This document shows positions 32,593 through 41,806 of a DNA stretch of 64,000 nucleotides, piece by piece; the first letter of the stretch is position 1, and each line of letters opens with the position of its first letter. Source of the DNA: Streptomyces bathyalis (GTDB taxonomy: Bacteria; Actinomycetota; Actinomycetes; Streptomycetales; Streptomycetaceae); NCBI RefSeq assembly GCF_015910445.1, contig NZ_CP048882.1, forward strand, positions 620,001 through 684,000, written 5' to 3'. The notes beneath the pieces are model-generated. The model made no database searches, was not told where the DNA came from, and saw nothing but the letters and a program-made list of their open reading frames with translations. The position numbers and the translations under genes are program-made.

Positions 32593-35124
32593 ATGCGGCT
32601 CGAACCGCTTCAAAAGCCCTCACAACTCAGAGGGTTGCGCAGGTCACGGCTTACGTTCCGGCGGATCTCCCGGCGCGGCCGGCTCGCGGCGCTGCTGGCC
32701 GGAGCGGTCTCGGCCGCCCTGCTCGGCGGATCCCCGGCCCTCGCGGGCACCCCGCAGGACCCGTCGGCCGCGAAGCTCCAACTCCCCTCCCCGCCGGGCG
32801 GGGAGGACGTCCGCGTGCTGGTCTTCCACGGCTCCGCCGGGGAGGAGCCGCCGACCGTCGACGCCGGGATCGAGGCCATCGAGCAGATCGGCCGGAGCGG
32901 CCCGGCCGCACAGCGCTTCACGATCACTGCGACGGCCGACCCATCGGTGTTCACCTCCGAGAAGCTCGGCAAATTCAACGCGGTCGTCTTCCTCACCGGC
33001 GGCGGCGACGTGCTCGACCCCGCGCAGGAATCCGGTCTGGAGAGCTACATGGAGGCCGGTGGCGGCTTCCTGGGCATCCACGGCGCGGCGGGCGCGGAGC
33101 CGTACTCCGACTGGTTCTCCGGTCTGGTCGGCGCACGTCCCGTGGCGGGCGGCCCCGGGAAGGCGCAGCGTGCCACCGTGGAGGTCGGCGACCGCCGCAG
33201 CCCGGCGGCCAAGGGCCTGCCCGCGGAGTGGAAGCGCCCCGACAGGTGGCTCAACTGGGAGAAGAACCCGAGCGGTTCGGTGCACACAGTCACCCGCGTA
33301 CGCGAGCGGAGCTACGACCCCGGCCAGGGCGCAATGGGCTGGGACCACCCCATCTCCTGGTGCCGCGACTACGACGGCGGGCGTTCGTTCTACACCGGCA
33401 TGGGCGGCACCGCCGACAGCTTCCAGGAAGCCGACTTCCGCACCCATCTGCGCGGTGCCCTGCTGTGGACGACGCGGCTGGCACGGGCGGACTGCCAGGC
33501 GACCATCACCTCCAACTACAAGGCGGAGCGGGTCACTTCGCCGAACAAGCCGGGCGAGTCCGACCAGATCGGCGAGCCGCACGGCCTGGCGACCGCCGAC
33601 GACGGACGCATCTTCTACATCGGACGCGGCGGCGGCGACGGAGACGCTCCCGTGGTGACGGACTGGGCGGATCCGCAGATCGGCAAGGGCCAGGGCACGG
33701 TGCACGTCTACGACCCGGAGACCAAGAAGGTCTCCCTCGTCGGCTCGCTCACCGTGTTCGGCAACAAGGGCGGCGGCGACGAACTCGTCAAGGTCGAGGA
33801 GGGCCTGCTGGGCATCGCCCTCGACCCGGACTTCGCCGACAACGGCTGGATGTATCTGCATTACACGCCGCACTCGCAGCTCGACCGGGACAAGCACATG
33901 GCCGAGCGCCGCGTCTCCCGCTTCACCGTGGACGCGGAGACCGGCAAGCTGGACGAGTCCTCGGAGAAGGTACTGCTCAAGTGGCCTGTGCAGGTCCACA
34001 GTTGCTGCCACGCCGGTGGGGGGATGGCCTTCGACTCCAGGCGCAACCTCTACATCGCCACCGGCGACAACAACTCCTCGCGGTTCAGCGACGGTTACTC
34101 GGGCAACAACCCCGAACCCTCCTTCAAGGGGGTCTCCTTCGCCGACGCCCGCCGCACCGCGGGTAACACCAACAACCTCAACGGCAAGATTCTGCGCATC
34201 CACCCCGAGGACGACGGCACCTACACCCTCCCCGAGGGGAACCTCTTCACCGGCAAGGAGACCGACGAGGGCGGCGGCAAGACCCGGGGCGAGATCTATG
34301 TGATGGGCGTGCGCAACCCCGCCCGCATCTCCATCGACACCAAGACCGATGTCCTGTACGCCGGTTGGGTCGGACCCGACGCCGGCGCACCCAGCACGAC
34401 GTGGGGCCCCGCCAAGTACGACACCTTCGCCCGCATCACGCACGCAGGCAACCAGGGCTGGCCGTACTGCATGGGCAACAAGCAGCCCTACCGGGACCGC
34501 AATCTGCCCGACCCGGAAACGCCGCTGGGCTGGTACGACTGCGACCACCTGAAGAACGAATCCCCCAACAACGACGGGCTGGTGAACATCCCGCCCGCAC
34601 AGCCGAACAACATCTGGTACTCCCCGCAGGGCGGCGCCCCGGACTATCCGCGTGACGAGAACGGCGTGCCCAGCTACAAGACGGACGAGCAGAAGCTGCT
34701 GCTGCCGTGGCTGAAGGGCGGCGGCCAGGCCACCATGGACGGCCCTGTCTACCGCTTCGACAAGTCCGTGGCGTCGAAGGCCAAGTGGCCCGCCTACTGG
34801 GACGGCAAGTGGTTCGTGGGCGACTTCTACGACGCCGAACAGCCCAGGCACGCAGTGGTGATGCCCGACGGCGACGAGCCCGGGGCGCTGCCGGTGCACG
34901 CCGAGAGCCTGCGCAAGATCATCCCGGTGGGTGAGGGCGGCATCCGCAACCTGATGGACTGGAAGTTCGCCCCGGACGGCTCCCTCTACGTCCTCGACTA
35001 CGGGCGTGGCTTCTTCACCTCCGACGACAAGTCGGCCCTGTGGCATGTCACTTACCAGGGTGGCAAGGCCACTCCCGCTGCCGGCGACGTCGTCGGCAAG
35101 AGCGCGAAGGGGGCGTCACGATGA
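32593..35124 (+). CDS. Secreted ThuA domain-PQQ sugar dehydrogenase fusion
   Basis: 843 aa. A basic N-terminus with Arg-Arg and a hydrophobic core (LAALLAGAVSAALLGGSPALA) forms a Tat- or Sec-type signal. Residues ~70-290 are a ThuA-like domain (VRVLVFHGSAGEEPP, VFLTGGGDVLD, GGGFLGIHGAAG). Residues ~310-820 are a six-bladed GSDH/HHIP-like propeller with EPHGLATADDGRIFYIGRGG, LLGIALDPDF, SCCHAGGGMAFD, NLNGKILRI and RNPARISID, a fold that can bind PQQ and oxidise sugars. The stop overlaps the next gene (ATGA). PQQ binding is inferred from the fold, not proven by residues. Confidence 0.88.
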   Translation: MRLEPLQKPSQLRGLRRSRLTFRRISRRGRLAALLAGAVSAALLGGSPALAGTPQDPSAAKLQLPSPPGGEDVRVLVFHGSAGEEPPTVDAGIEAIEQIGRSGPAAQRFTITATADPSVFTSEKLGKFNAVVFLTGGGDVLDPAQESGLESYMEAGGGFLGIHGAAGAEPYSDWFSGLVGARPVAGGPGKAQRATVEVGDRRSPAAKGLPAEWKRPDRWLNWEKNPSGSVHTVTRVRERSYDPGQGAMGWDHPISWCRDYDGGRSFYTGMGGTADSFQEADFRTHLRGALLWTTRLARADCQATITSNYKAERVTSPNKPGESDQIGEPHGLATADDGRIFYIGRGGGDGDAPVVTDWADPQIGKGQGTVHVYDPETKKVSLVGSLTVFGNKGGGDELVKVEEGLLGIALDPDFADNGWMYLHYTPHSQLDRDKHMAERRVSRFTVDAETGKLDESSEKVLLKWPVQVHSCCHAGGGMAFDSRRNLYIATGDNNSSRFSDGYSGNNPEPSFKGVSFADARRTAGNTNNLNGKILRIHPEDDGTYTLPEGNLFTGKETDEGGGKTRGEIYVMGVRNPARISIDTKTDVLYAGWVGPDAGAPSTTWGPAKYDTFARITHAGNQGWPYCMGNKQPYRDRNLPDPETPLGWYDCDHLKNESPNNDGLVNIPPAQPNNIWYSPQGGAPDYPRDENGVPSYKTDEQKLLLPWLKGGGQATMDGPVYRFDKSVASKAKWPAYWDGKWFVGDFYDAEQPRHAVVMPDGDEPGALPVHAESLRKIIPVGEGGIRNLMDWKFAPDGSLYVLDYGRGFFTSDDKSALWHVTYQGGKATPAAGDVVGKSAKGASR

Positions 35125-37373
35125 ACCCGTACGCACGCACACGCACACGCACGACGCCGGCCGCTCGCCGGCGGCGTGCCCTCCGTACCGCTGTGACGGC
35201 GCTGTTCGCGTCCCTGCTCATGGTGCTGGGCCTGACCTCGGCACCGGCGTACGGGCAGGAGGCGCCGGGGGACTCCGCAACGGCGGCCGCACAGCTGCTG
35301 AGGTGGACCGCGGGCGACGACATCACCCGCTACACCTCGGCACCGCAGACGGCGGTGGCGGGCCCGGCGACCATCGAGTTCGAGAACAGCGAGGCGACGG
35401 GCAACACCACGTCCATGCCTCACACGCTGACGTTCGTCACCAGCGATCCCGACTACAACGACGACGTGAACGTCAACATCCTCGCCAACCCCTCGGACGC
35501 GCAGGGCGGCAAGCACTCCGTCGAGGTCACCCTGACCCCGGGGACGTACAAGTACCACTGCACCATTCCCGGTCACGGCCAGATGCAGGGCACCCTCGTC
35601 GTCACCGACGGCGGCGGGGGCGATGACACGACTCCCCCGGAGACGTCCGCCAAGGTGGAGGGCGACAAGAACGCGGACGGCGCCTACGTGGGCATGGCCA
35701 CCGTCACCGTGACCGCCTCCGACAGCGGAAGCGGCGTCAGCACGGTCGAGTACGCCCTGGGCGACGGTGGTTACCAGGCCTACACCGCACCCGTGATGGT
35801 GCACGAAACCGGCGCGCACACCTTCCGCTACAGAGCCACCGACAAGGACGGCAACGTGGCGGAGGAGAAATCGGTCGAGTTCACCGTCGTCGCGCCGCCC
35901 ACGGACGACACCACACCACCGGAGACCTCCGCCACGGTCGACGGTGAACAGGACGCGGACGGCGCGTACATCGGTATGGCCACCGTCACCGTCACCGCCT
36001 CCGACGCCGGATCGGGCGTCAACACGGTCGAATACGCCCTGGGCGACGGGGAGTTCCAGCCCTACACGGCTCCGGTGATGGTGCACGAGCCGGGCACCCA
36101 TACCGTCCGCTACAAGGCGACGGACAAGGCGGGCAACGCCGCCGCGGCCAAGTCCGTCGAGTTCACGGTCGTGGAGCAGCCCCAGGAGGACACGACTCCG
36201 CCGGAGACCACGGCGAAGACGGAGGGCACGACCAACTCCGGCGGTGACTACCTCGGCAAGGCCACGGTGACTCTCACCGCCACGGATGAGGGATCCGGGG
36301 TGGAGAAGGTCGAATACTCCCTCGACGGGGGCCCGTTCCTCGCCTACACCGACCCGGTCGTGGTGGACCGTGCGGGTCATCACAGCGTCGCCCACCGGGC
36401 GACCGACAAGGCCGGCAACACCTCACAGGCCATCGCCGAGTCCTTCGACGTCGTACCCGGCGGCGGAGTGCCCGCGCCGAACTGCCCCGAGTACGACGAG
36501 CGGGAGACCGTCTTCGTCGGCGACATCGACACCGGCGTCCCGAACCGTATGACGCGTCAGCGGTGCACCGTGGGCGAGCTGATCGAGGACGAGAAGGACT
36601 GGTCCTCGCACGCCCTGTTCCTCAAGCACGTCACGAAGGTCATCGACGCGCTGCTCAAGGACAAGGTGCTCGACGCGCGTGAGCACAAGCTGATCTACCA
36701 GGCCGCGAAGAAGTCGGGCATCGGCAAGCCCGGACAGCAGACCGGATACAAGAAGCTGTTCGACGGGACGAAGGAGTCATTCGATCGCTGGCAGCACGTC
36801 GGCGGCGGAGCCTTCTTCCTCAACGGCGACGGCACCATGACCAGCAGCACTGAGGTCGAGGGCATGGGCATGCTCTGGTACCCGAAGCGCAAGTACGCCG
36901 ACTACTCGCTGAAGTTGCAGTTCCGCGACGACGCTCCCGGCAACGGGAACGCCAACTCCGGTGTCTTCGCGCGCTTCCCGTACGTCCACGACAACCCGGA
37001 GGAGTCACGGCCCGAGTGGGTCGCCATCAAGTTCGGGCACGAGCTGCAGATCCTGGACAGGCCCGAGGGCGACATGTACAAGACCGGTTCGGTCTACGGC
37101 TTCGACCGTGTGGGACTGGCCGGTGCCGGCGTCACCCCGAAGGGCACGTGGAACGACTACGAGATCAAGGTCGTCGGCCAGCACTATTCGATCTACCGGA
37201 ACGGAGCACTGATCAACGAGTTCGACAACACCGGCGGCCAGGTCTTCGAGCCGCCCCGCGGCGACGACCCCGGCACCGACGGGCGCCGGTACGCCTCGGG
37301 CTACATCGGCCTCCAGGTCCACGGTGTCACGGACGTGATCTCCTACCGGGACGTGCGGATCAAGGAGCTCTGA
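35121..37373 (+). CDS. Secreted cupredoxin, three OmpL47 repeats and DUF1080 domain
   Basis: 750 aa. The signal peptide ends near residue 45 (SAPAYGQ). Residues ~52-163 are a plastocyanin-like domain with a complete type-1 copper set: His101 (SMPHTLTF), Cys147 and His152 (YHCTIPGHG) and Met155. Three ~100-residue OmpL47/Ig-like repeats follow (each TTPPET...GSGV..VEY..DGG.....Y..PV), then from ~545 a DUF1080 (3-keto-disaccharide hydrolase-type) jelly roll (YKKLFDGTKESFDRWQ, NANSGVFARFPY). It is translationally coupled to the PQQ dehydrogenase. The cupredoxin could accept its electrons while the DUF1080 part acts on 3-keto sugars. Confidence 0.88.
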   Translation: MNPYARTRTRTTPAARRRRALRTAVTALFASLLMVLGLTSAPAYGQEAPGDSATAAAQLLRWTAGDDITRYTSAPQTAVAGPATIEFENSEATGNTTSMPHTLTFVTSDPDYNDDVNVNILANPSDAQGGKHSVEVTLTPGTYKYHCTIPGHGQMQGTLVVTDGGGGDDTTPPETSAKVEGDKNADGAYVGMATVTVTASDSGSGVSTVEYALGDGGYQAYTAPVMVHETGAHTFRYRATDKDGNVAEEKSVEFTVVAPPTDDTTPPETSATVDGEQDADGAYIGMATVTVTASDAGSGVNTVEYALGDGEFQPYTAPVMVHEPGTHTVRYKATDKAGNAAAAKSVEFTVVEQPQEDTTPPETTAKTEGTTNSGGDYLGKATVTLTATDEGSGVEKVEYSLDGGPFLAYTDPVVVDRAGHHSVAHRATDKAGNTSQAIAESFDVVPGGGVPAPNCPEYDERETVFVGDIDTGVPNRMTRQRCTVGELIEDEKDWSSHALFLKHVTKVIDALLKDKVLDAREHKLIYQAAKKSGIGKPGQQTGYKKLFDGTKESFDRWQHVGGGAFFLNGDGTMTSSTEVEGMGMLWYPKRKYADYSLKLQFRDDAPGNGNANSGVFARFPYVHDNPEESRPEWVAIKFGHELQILDRPEGDMYKTGSVYGFDRVGLAGAGVTPKGTWNDYEIKVVGQHYSIYRNGALINEFDNTGGQVFEPPRGDDPGTDGRRYASGYIGLQVHGVTDVISYRDVRIKEL

Positions 37374-37403
37374 CGCGGTTGCCGTGGGCGTGATGCCCTC
37401 GGC

Positions 37404-37439
37404 CGAAGGAGCCCCGCCAGATGCGGCGGGGCTCCTTCG
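37404..37439 (+). terminator. Terminator of the secreted redox operon
   Basis: Perfect 15-bp stem (37404-37418 with 37425-37439) with a 6-nt loop, 30 nt after the stop. Confidence 0.85.
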
Positions 37440-37611
37440 CGTGTCCTGTCGAGTTGCATCAATGCGTGGGCAGCGGTTCGAGGCCCGAACTACGCTGCCT
37501 GGCACGACGCCGCCTGCTGCCTGGCTCCGCCGCTTCGACGGCCGGCGACGCCCCGCCGGCGGGGCCGCCCGCAACGCCGTCACAGCCGACCACGTTCATT
37601 CCTGGAGCCCC

Positions 37612-37989
37612 ATGTACTCCTTCCTGATCGTCGCCGCGTGCCTCATCTACGCCGTGGCCTTCATCGCCGCCCTGCAGCTCGGCGGACGAGACTCGCCGAG
37701 ACCGACCCGGGGCCACCTGACCTTGATATTCGGGGGTCTCGCCGTCAGTGGAGCGCTCCTCATGATCGCCCGCAACGCCTCGTTCGGACCGCCGCAGGGC
37801 GACGCCCTCTGGGACACGATCCTGAACAGGGCCCCCGACTACGTACCCATGATGATCGTGATCACGGCGTCCATCGCGTGCAGCAACGTCTTCTTCGGCG
37901 GTGCCAACCGCCGCGCCGCCGACAGGCACATCGCCGTACCGGGCAAGCCCCGTTTGCCGGGAGAGGACCGCGGTCCGGCAGGCGGCTGA
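37612..37989 (+). CDS. Small integral membrane protein of unknown function
   Basis: 125 aa with three or four hydrophobic helices (MYSFLIVAACLIYAVAFIAA, LTLIFGGLAVSGALLMIA, MMIVITASIACSNVFFGG) and a Pro/Arg-rich cytoplasmic tail. ATG 37612 is chosen for CCTGGAG five nt upstream. I do not recognise the family. It stands alone between a terminator and the convergent methyltransferase. Confidence 0.7.
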   Translation: MYSFLIVAACLIYAVAFIAALQLGGRDSPRPTRGHLTLIFGGLAVSGALLMIARNASFGPPQGDALWDTILNRAPDYVPMMIVITASIACSNVFFGGANRRAADRHIAVPGKPRLPGEDRGPAGG

Positions 37990-38026
37990 GCGGCTGGGAC
38001 GCAGCACGACAGGGCGTCGGCGAGGG

Positions 38027-38626
38027 CTATCCGCCGCGGGCCCCGGTCCGCACAGCCGTGAGCACACCGTCGCCGGTCTTCTGCAGCGACACCGCGAATG
38101 AGGGGTCGTCCTCCAGGAGTCCGCGGAAGCCGGTGAGCTGTTCGCCGTGGCTCACCGCGTTGTCCACGGCGATGATCCCGTGCGGCCTCAGCACGCGCCG
38201 CAGATCGGGCCAGTACGCCTCGTACGCCGGACGTTCCGCGTCGAGCGCCACGAGGTCCAGCGAGGCGTCGCCCGCCCCGGCCAGGACCTGCCCGCCGTCG
38301 CCGTGGAGCACCTCCGCGTACTCGCTCACATCCGCCCGTTCGAGGTTCTCCCGGGCGGCGTCCACGCGTGACTTCTCGGTCTCGACGCTGACCAGCCTGC
38401 CCCCGGTGTCACGCAGCGCGTCCGCGAACCAGATGGCGGAGTACCCGTTCGACGTACCGATCTCGAGAACGTCCCTGCTCCCCTGAGCGCGGATCAGCAG
38501 GCTGATCAGGCTGCTCGCGGCGGGGGTCATGTTGCGCAGACGCTGGAGCCGGTCGGCCAGCGGCTCGTCGTGCTGACGCCCCTCCTGGTAGAGCTTGCGG
38601 AGAAAGACGGCCAGTGTTCCATCCAC
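38027..38626 (-). CDS. SAM-dependent O-methyltransferase, caffeoyl-CoA/catechol type
   Basis: A 199-aa class I methyltransferase (Methyltransf_3/24 type). The SAM site is VLEIGTSNGYSAIWFADAL, then VSVETEKSRVDAARENL, LDLVALDAERPAYEAYWPDL with the metal-binding Asp, and GGIIAVDNA-like PHGIIAVDNAVSHGEQ. Enzymes of this group methylate catechols or other small phenols with Mg2+. The GTG at 38626 follows GGGGAG. It lies 21 nt downstream of the DUF397 gene on the same strand and may share its transcript. Confidence 0.87.
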   Translation of the reverse strand: MDGTLAVFLRKLYQEGRQHDEPLADRLQRLRNMTPAASSLISLLIRAQGSRDVLEIGTSNGYSAIWFADALRDTGGRLVSVETEKSRVDAARENLERADVSEYAEVLHGDGGQVLAGAGDASLDLVALDAERPAYEAYWPDLRRVLRPHGIIAVDNAVSHGEQLTGFRGLLEDDPSFAVSLQKTGDGVLTAVRTGARGG

Positions 38627-38647
38627 GTGAACTCCCCTGCGACAGCC

Positions 38648-38857
38648 TCAGATCCGGCTGGTGGCGAAGCGTACGAAAGCGGCCCACTGGGTGGTGCCGA
38701 CGGTGAGCGCGGCTCCGCGGTGGTCCTTCGAGTCGCGGACGTGGACCGACGTCGGCGTGAGCGCGACTTCTACGCACTCCCCGCCTTCGCCTCCGCTGTA
38801 ACTGCTCTTCAGCCACGAGAGGTTCGGGTCGTCGCTTGCAAGCAACACGCCGTTCAT
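38648..38857 (-). CDS. DUF397 domain protein
   Basis: 69 aa covering one DUF397 domain: LSWLKSSYSGGEGGECVEVA, VHVRDSKDHRGAALTV and WAAFVRFATS. These small proteins are the usual partners of XRE/DUF5753 regulators in Streptomyces and are thought to bind or antagonise them. It overlaps the end of the regulator gene by 4 nt (ATGA). Confidence 0.93.
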   Translation of the reverse strand: MNGVLLASDDPNLSWLKSSYSGGEGGECVEVALTPTSVHVRDSKDHRGAALTVGTTQWAAFVRFATSRI

Positions 38858-39738
38858 CGGTCTCCCAGCATCTTCTCGATGAGACTCAGCGACTCACGGG
38901 GTGTGAGCGCCTGTCCACGGATACTGCCGTAGCGCGCAGCCAGGGTACGTACTTGCTCCGGGCCGGTGACCAACCGGTTCTCGCCCTGCACCTCCAGATA
39001 TCCGACCTGTTGCTTACCCTTCGGCGTGAGCAGGATGAACGGGCCGTCCACTCCGGCGTATCCCTCACAATCCAGTGGCAGCACCTGCAAAGTCGTACTG
39101 CGCAGGCCTGTTGAGTCAATCAAGGACTTCAGCTGACCACGTTGCACCGTCCCGCCTCCGATCGCCCTGCGAAGGACGGACTCGTCGAGGACGGCGGTCA
39201 CCATGGGCGCCGGCCACTTCGTGAGGATCTCCTGCCGGGCCAGACGCGCGGCAACCCGCTGTTCGATCGTCTCCAGATCCAGCAGCGGCTGCCGCACCAA
39301 GAAAGTGGCCCGCGCGTACTCCTCCGTCTGAAGGAGGCCCGGGATGGTCAGCGTGCTGAAGAAACTGATCTCGACGGCCTCGCGTTCCAGCCGGGCGTAG
39401 TCGCGGAACCAGGCGGGGTGGCGGACGCGGGCGCGGGCGCGTGCCCGCTCGACATCGTCCTTCGTCGCTCTCAACAGGCCGTTCGCGCCCAGCAGTTCGT
39501 CCGCCGCGTCGAGGAATTCCGGCTGCGGGGTCCGCCGTCCGCGCTCCAGGGAGGAGATCAGGTCCTCTCCGTAGGCGAGCCGTTCGCCGAGTTCCCGCTG
39601 TGTGAGACCGGCTCGCTCCCGCAACAACCGCACCTGCCTGCCCACGGCACGGAAGAGGTCCGACGGCGCGTCCTCGTCCTCCGGGGGTGCGGGACGGCGC
39701 CCCGCACCGTCGCCGTTCGTCGTTGCCGCATCCGGCAT
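38854..39738 (-). CDS. XRE-family regulator with DUF5753 domain
   Basis: 294 aa. The Cro/CI-type helix-turn-helix is near residues 32-85 (LRERAGLTQRELGERLAYGE, LISSLERGRRTPQ), and the DUF5753 ligand- or partner-binding domain covers the rest (WFRDYARLEREAVEISFFST, IPGLLQTEEYARA, VLDESVLRR). ATG 39738 has a GGGGGAG ribosome site and is preferred over an upstream GTG. With the DUF397 gene downstream and a divergent HATPase gene it forms the well-known actinomycete trio linked to development and antibiotic control. Confidence 0.93.
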   Translation of the reverse strand: MPDAATTNGDGAGRRPAPPEDEDAPSDLFRAVGRQVRLLRERAGLTQRELGERLAYGEDLISSLERGRRTPQPEFLDAADELLGANGLLRATKDDVERARARARVRHPAWFRDYARLEREAVEISFFSTLTIPGLLQTEEYARATFLVRQPLLDLETIEQRVAARLARQEILTKWPAPMVTAVLDESVLRRAIGGGTVQRGQLKSLIDSTGLRSTTLQVLPLDCEGYAGVDGPFILLTPKGKQQVGYLEVQGENRLVTGPEQVRTLAARYGSIRGQALTPRESLSLIEKMLGDR

Positions 39739-39857
39739 CCGCTCCCCCGCTCTCCTCGCCGACGGTCCGTACACGTCGCCGCGCGTGCCGGTACCCGCAC
39801 GCCGCGTACCGGGCGACTCGCTGGTCAGCGTACGGCTACGCGGACACGCTGAGTGAC

Positions 39858-40304
39858 GTGAACCGAGAAATCACCCCTACTGAACCCGAGTTGTCCGCCA
39901 CCATGCGTCACTCGTCGGTGCTGTTGTCCGCGACCCGGCGCGGGGCACGGCTGGCGCGCAGGCTCACCGTGCAGCAACTCACCGAGTGGCAGCGGCCCTT
40001 CGGGGCGGCCGAGCAGATCACGGCTGAGCTCGCGTCCAACGCCGTGCTGCACGGGCGACTGCCGGGCCGGAGCTTCCGGCTCACGCTGACGCTGCACACC
40101 AGTGGCACGCTGCGCATCGCGGTGGCCGATCCGCGGCCGGAGTGGGAGCCGCGTACGTCGGGGAGCCGGGATCCGGCCGCCGAGTCCGGTCGCGGGCTGC
40201 TCATCGTGGAGGCGCTGGCCGATCGCTGGGGCGTGGACTTCTCCGTCGCGCAGCAGAAGTCGGTCTGGGCGGAGCTGGACCTGTGCGACTTCCGAGATGG
40301 ATGA
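39858..40304 (+). CDS. RsbW-like ATP-binding protein (HATPase_c_2)
   Basis: A 148-aa GHKL-fold anti-sigma/kinase-like protein. The N box is in AEQITAELASNAVLHGRL, the G1 motif near IAVADPRPEWEPR, and the G2 region is ESGRGLLIVEALADRWGV. It starts at GTG 39858, divergent from the XRE regulator by 119 nt. Members either phosphorylate anti-sigma antagonists or partner with XRE/DUF397 proteins; the target is unknown. Confidence 0.9.
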   Translation: MNREITPTEPELSATMRHSSVLLSATRRGARLARRLTVQQLTEWQRPFGAAEQITAELASNAVLHGRLPGRSFRLTLTLHTSGTLRIAVADPRPEWEPRTSGSRDPAAESGRGLLIVEALADRWGVDFSVAQQKSVWAELDLCDFRDG

Positions 40305-40507
40305 CCCCGACGGCGCCCACCCGCCGGGCGCGACCTGCCTGCGAACAGCCGGAACGTCGCGTGCTGCAACTGCGACCACCCTAGAGGCCTGAAGGCGCCT
40401 GTTGTGCAAACGGTGTTGAAGATCCTCAGTGCCTGCCGGCAATCGCCGATGGTGTCCTGAACCGCGGCAGTCCACCAGAACGCCAAGCTCTGTCTTGGAC
40501 GCAGGGG

Positions 40508-41806
40508 TTATGTGGCCGCGGGTGTTCGTGGGGTTCCACCCACGGCGAGTACGGCACTGAGGACAGAGACCGCTGCCAGGGTGAGGAAGAGGCCGGGGTA
40601 TCCGCCGAGGGGCCCGGCGAGGGCGGCTCCGGCGAAGGGGGCGAGGCCGGTGGCGATGGTGACGGGGGCGGTGAGGAGGCCGCTCAGTTTGCCGTAGTGC
40701 CGGGCGCCCCAGCGGTCGGTGACGGCGGTGGCCTGCAGGAGGGTGAGGTTGCCGCGAACCATGCCGACTCCGATGGCGAGGACGATCAGGAGGGTCACAG
40801 GTCCGGGGACGACCGCGAGCGCTGCCGTGGTGATGCCACCGGCCGCGATGAGAACGCTGGTACGGGTGGTGACACCGGTACGGCGTGCGAAGGGTGCGTA
40901 GAAGATGCGGCCCAGCGTCTGGCCGAGGCCGCCGAGCCCGAGTGCCCAGGCCGCCTGTGTGGAGGTGGCTCCGCGCTCGTGCAGCAGGGGGACGATGCCG
41001 ATGACGACGGCGAAGGACGAGAGCGCGGACAGCGTCAGCGCGATGGCCAGCAGCACGAAGGGCCGAGTGCGGGCGACCGGCCTCGTGGGCTTCGCTCCCG
41101 TCTCGGGCTGGGGCGCCGCGTGCGGGACGTCGGGGGCCGGGGGCCAGGGGGCTCGCAGAGCCAGCGCGTGGGCGGGGATGGTGATCGCGGCGAGGATCAC
41201 GGCCAGGGTGGCGTAGGCGGCTCGCCAGCTCATGTGCTCGATGAGTGCGGCGGTGATCGGGGCGAAGACGGTGCTGGCCAATCCGCCGGCGAGGGTCAGG
41301 ATCGTCAGCCCGCGGACGCGGTCGGTGCCCCACCAGCGGGTGACGGCGGCGAAGGCGGGAGGGTAGAGCGTCCCGGCCATGGCGGCTCCCGCGAACAGCC
41401 AAGCTCCAGCGAACACATAGAAGTTGGGGGCCGCGGCGATGGCCAGCACCGACGCGGTGCCCAGGGCCGAACCGGCAGTCATCGCGGCGCGCGGGCCTCG
41501 CCGGTCCAGTACGCGGCCCACGGGGATGCCGACCAGGGCTGAGACGAGGAGGGCCGCGGAGAAGGCGCCCGTGGCCGCCGTGCCCGACCATCCGGTCTCG
41601 GCTGTCAGGTGAGGCAGAAGTACGGGGAAGGCGTAGTAGAGGACGCCCCAGCTGGTGATCTGGGTGATGCACAGGGCAGGCAGGACGAGGCGGGGCCGCG
41701 GCCGGTCCCCCGTTCCGGTCGCGGTCCCGTCGGCCCGAATGTCGCTCCGGGCCACCTCAGCAGCAGCCGCAGGCGACGGCTTCGCGTTGTCCGTCATCGC
41801 TGGCAT
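40508..41806 (-). CDS. MFS transporter of the metal/arsenic island
   Basis: A 432-aa twelve-helix major facilitator (LPALCITQITSWGVLYYAFP, then PVGRVLDRRGPRAAMT, GTLYPPAFAAVTRWWG). Its start is inside the CadI/ArsI gene: ATG 41806 overlaps by 50 nt, ATG 41797 by 41 nt; both are possible. The coupling and position at the end of the ArsO-CadI/ArsI-MFS unit imply export of an arsenical or related metabolite, as proposed for MFS genes in several ars operons. Sequence alone does not reveal the substrate. Confidence 0.85.
   Translation of the reverse strand: MPAMTDNAKPSPAAAAEVARSDIRADGTATGTGDRPRPRLVLPALCITQITSWGVLYYAFPVLLPHLTAETGWSGTAATGAFSAALLVSALVGIPVGRVLDRRGPRAAMTAGSALGTASVLAIAAAPNFYVFAGAWLFAGAAMAGTLYPPAFAAVTRWWGTDRVRGLTILTLAGGLASTVFAPITAALIEHMSWRAAYATLAVILAAITIPAHALALRAPWPPAPDVPHAAPQPETGAKPTRPVARTRPFVLLAIALTLSALSSFAVVIGIVPLLHERGATSTQAAWALGLGGLGQTLGRIFYAPFARRTGVTTRTSVLIAAGGITTAALAVVPGPVTLLIVLAIGVGMVRGNLTLLQATAVTDRWGARHYGKLSGLLTAPVTIATGLAPFAGAALAGPLGGYPGLFLTLAAVSVLSAVLAVGGTPRTPAAT

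Noticed and set aside
32644..35046. 800-codon minus-strand frame opposite the ThuA-PQQ dehydrogenase
   Set aside because: Composition is Val/Gly/His/Arg low complexity with no domain, while the plus strand encodes a recognisable two-domain protein.
38648..40304. XRE-DUF397-HATPase trio as a toxin-antitoxin module
   Set aside because: This arrangement is a common chromosomal regulatory set in Streptomyces and contains no toxin fold.
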